Source: Bradyrhizobium sp. CCGUVB4N
Lineage (GTDB): Bacteria; Pseudomonadota; Alphaproteobacteria; Rhizobiales; Xanthobacteraceae
Length of the DNA stretch: 64,000 bases
Assembly (NCBI RefSeq): GCF_024199945.1
Contig: NZ_JANADP010000001.1
Location: 6,076,001-6,140,000 of the forward strand
Direction of reading: 5' to 3'
Shown here: positions 63,952 through 64,000 of the stretch, piece by piece
How the letters are laid out: the number at the start of each line of letters is the position of its first letter
Position numbering within the stretch: position 1 is the first letter of the stretch
The notes under the pieces: generated by a model
What the model was told of the DNA's origin: nothing
What the model saw: the letters and a program-made list of their open reading frames with translations, nothing else
Databases searched by the model: none
Position numbers and translations under genes: made by a program

Positions 63952-64000
63952 TCAGCTCAAGAGCAGCGCCATGCCGGGATCGCCCTTCTCCATCGCACGC
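63952..64000 (-). CDS. C-terminus of a gene cut by the window edge
   Basis: On the minus strand a frame enters at the right edge and ends RAMEKGDPGMALLLS-stop (TGA at 63952-63954). Only 15 residues are visible, convergent with the LysR gene and 17 bases from its stop. Too short to assign. Confidence 0.35.
   Translation of the reverse strand, partial: RAMEKGDPGMALLLS

Overview
The window is a GC-rich, gene-dense chromosomal segment that looks like Bradyrhizobium or a close relative (Nitrobacteraceae, Alphaproteobacteria). The grounds are the codon and base composition, a cox-type molybdenum hydroxylase cluster with its CoxD/E/F/I accessory genes, a pcaBDC cluster, a livHMGF-livK transporter, many two-component proteins, and several palindromic intergenic elements of the kind scattered through bradyrhizobial genomes. 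No rRNA, tRNA, insertion sequence, integrase or CRISPR array was recognised, so this reads as core or stable accessory chromosome rather than an island.

Layout. 1-7.6 kb: a GT2-GtrA glycosyltransferase cut by the left edge, two small envelope proteins, a DUF72-DUF488 pair, a PhzF-like isomerase, and a GntR-MFS-amidohydrolase operon with a palindromic operator over its promoter. 7.7-14.9 kb: a membrane class III adenylate cyclase; a TetR-HlyD-ABC ATPase-ABC permease efflux operon; a divergent ArsR-SRPBCC pair; a GFA protein and a DUF2000 protein. 15-17.4 kb: a CYTH-CHAD protein followed by tandem repeats of its own 3' end, and a DUF4189 protein. 17.5-24.4 kb: one long minus-strand cox/xdh-like cluster (coxG, coxS, coxM, coxD, coxE, two XdhC/CoxI parts, a molybdopterin/MobA fusion). 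It has every accessory gene but no molybdenum-binding large subunit. 24.5-27.6 kb: protocatechuate branch genes pcaB, pcaD, pcaC. 27.8-33.5 kb: a Gln/Gly-rich mini-protein and the branched-chain amino acid ABC transporter. 33.5-40.5 kb: a receiver protein divergent from a MASE4-PAS hybrid kinase, a P1 peptidase, a Ser-rich EF-hand protein, ribulose-phosphate epimerase and small ORFs. 40.5-44.8 kb: a compact minus-strand set of five genes, namely an ExbB/TolQ/MotA-like channel, two membrane-anchored proteins, a calcineurin-like phosphoesterase and a Ser/Thr kinase fused to a UspA domain. 45-56 kb: a NarL-type two-component pair, an MBL-fold protein, a TetR regulator, an M20 amidohydrolase, an LVIVD-type propeller protein, a CHASE3-like/PAS histidine kinase and an orphan solute-binding protein. 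56-64 kb: an acyl-CoA synthetase, a secreted SecD-head-like protein, a three-helix membrane protein with a cyclic-nucleotide-binding domain, three tandem short-chain dehydrogenases and a divergent LysR regulator.

Themes. Signalling is dense: cyclic AMP may be made by the cyclase at 8-9.3 kb and sensed by the membrane cNMP protein at 59.7 kb, and Ser/Thr phosphorylation is paired with a membrane ion-channel-like complex at 40.5-44.8 kb. The most unusual points are that five-gene kinase/channel locus, the coxL-less cox cluster, the free-standing SecD-like head protein and the Popeye-like cNMP membrane protein. Several perfect palindromes mark likely autoregulated promoters (7.58, 12.95, 13.01 and 49.6 kb). 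All functional statements come from motifs read by eye; no database search was run.
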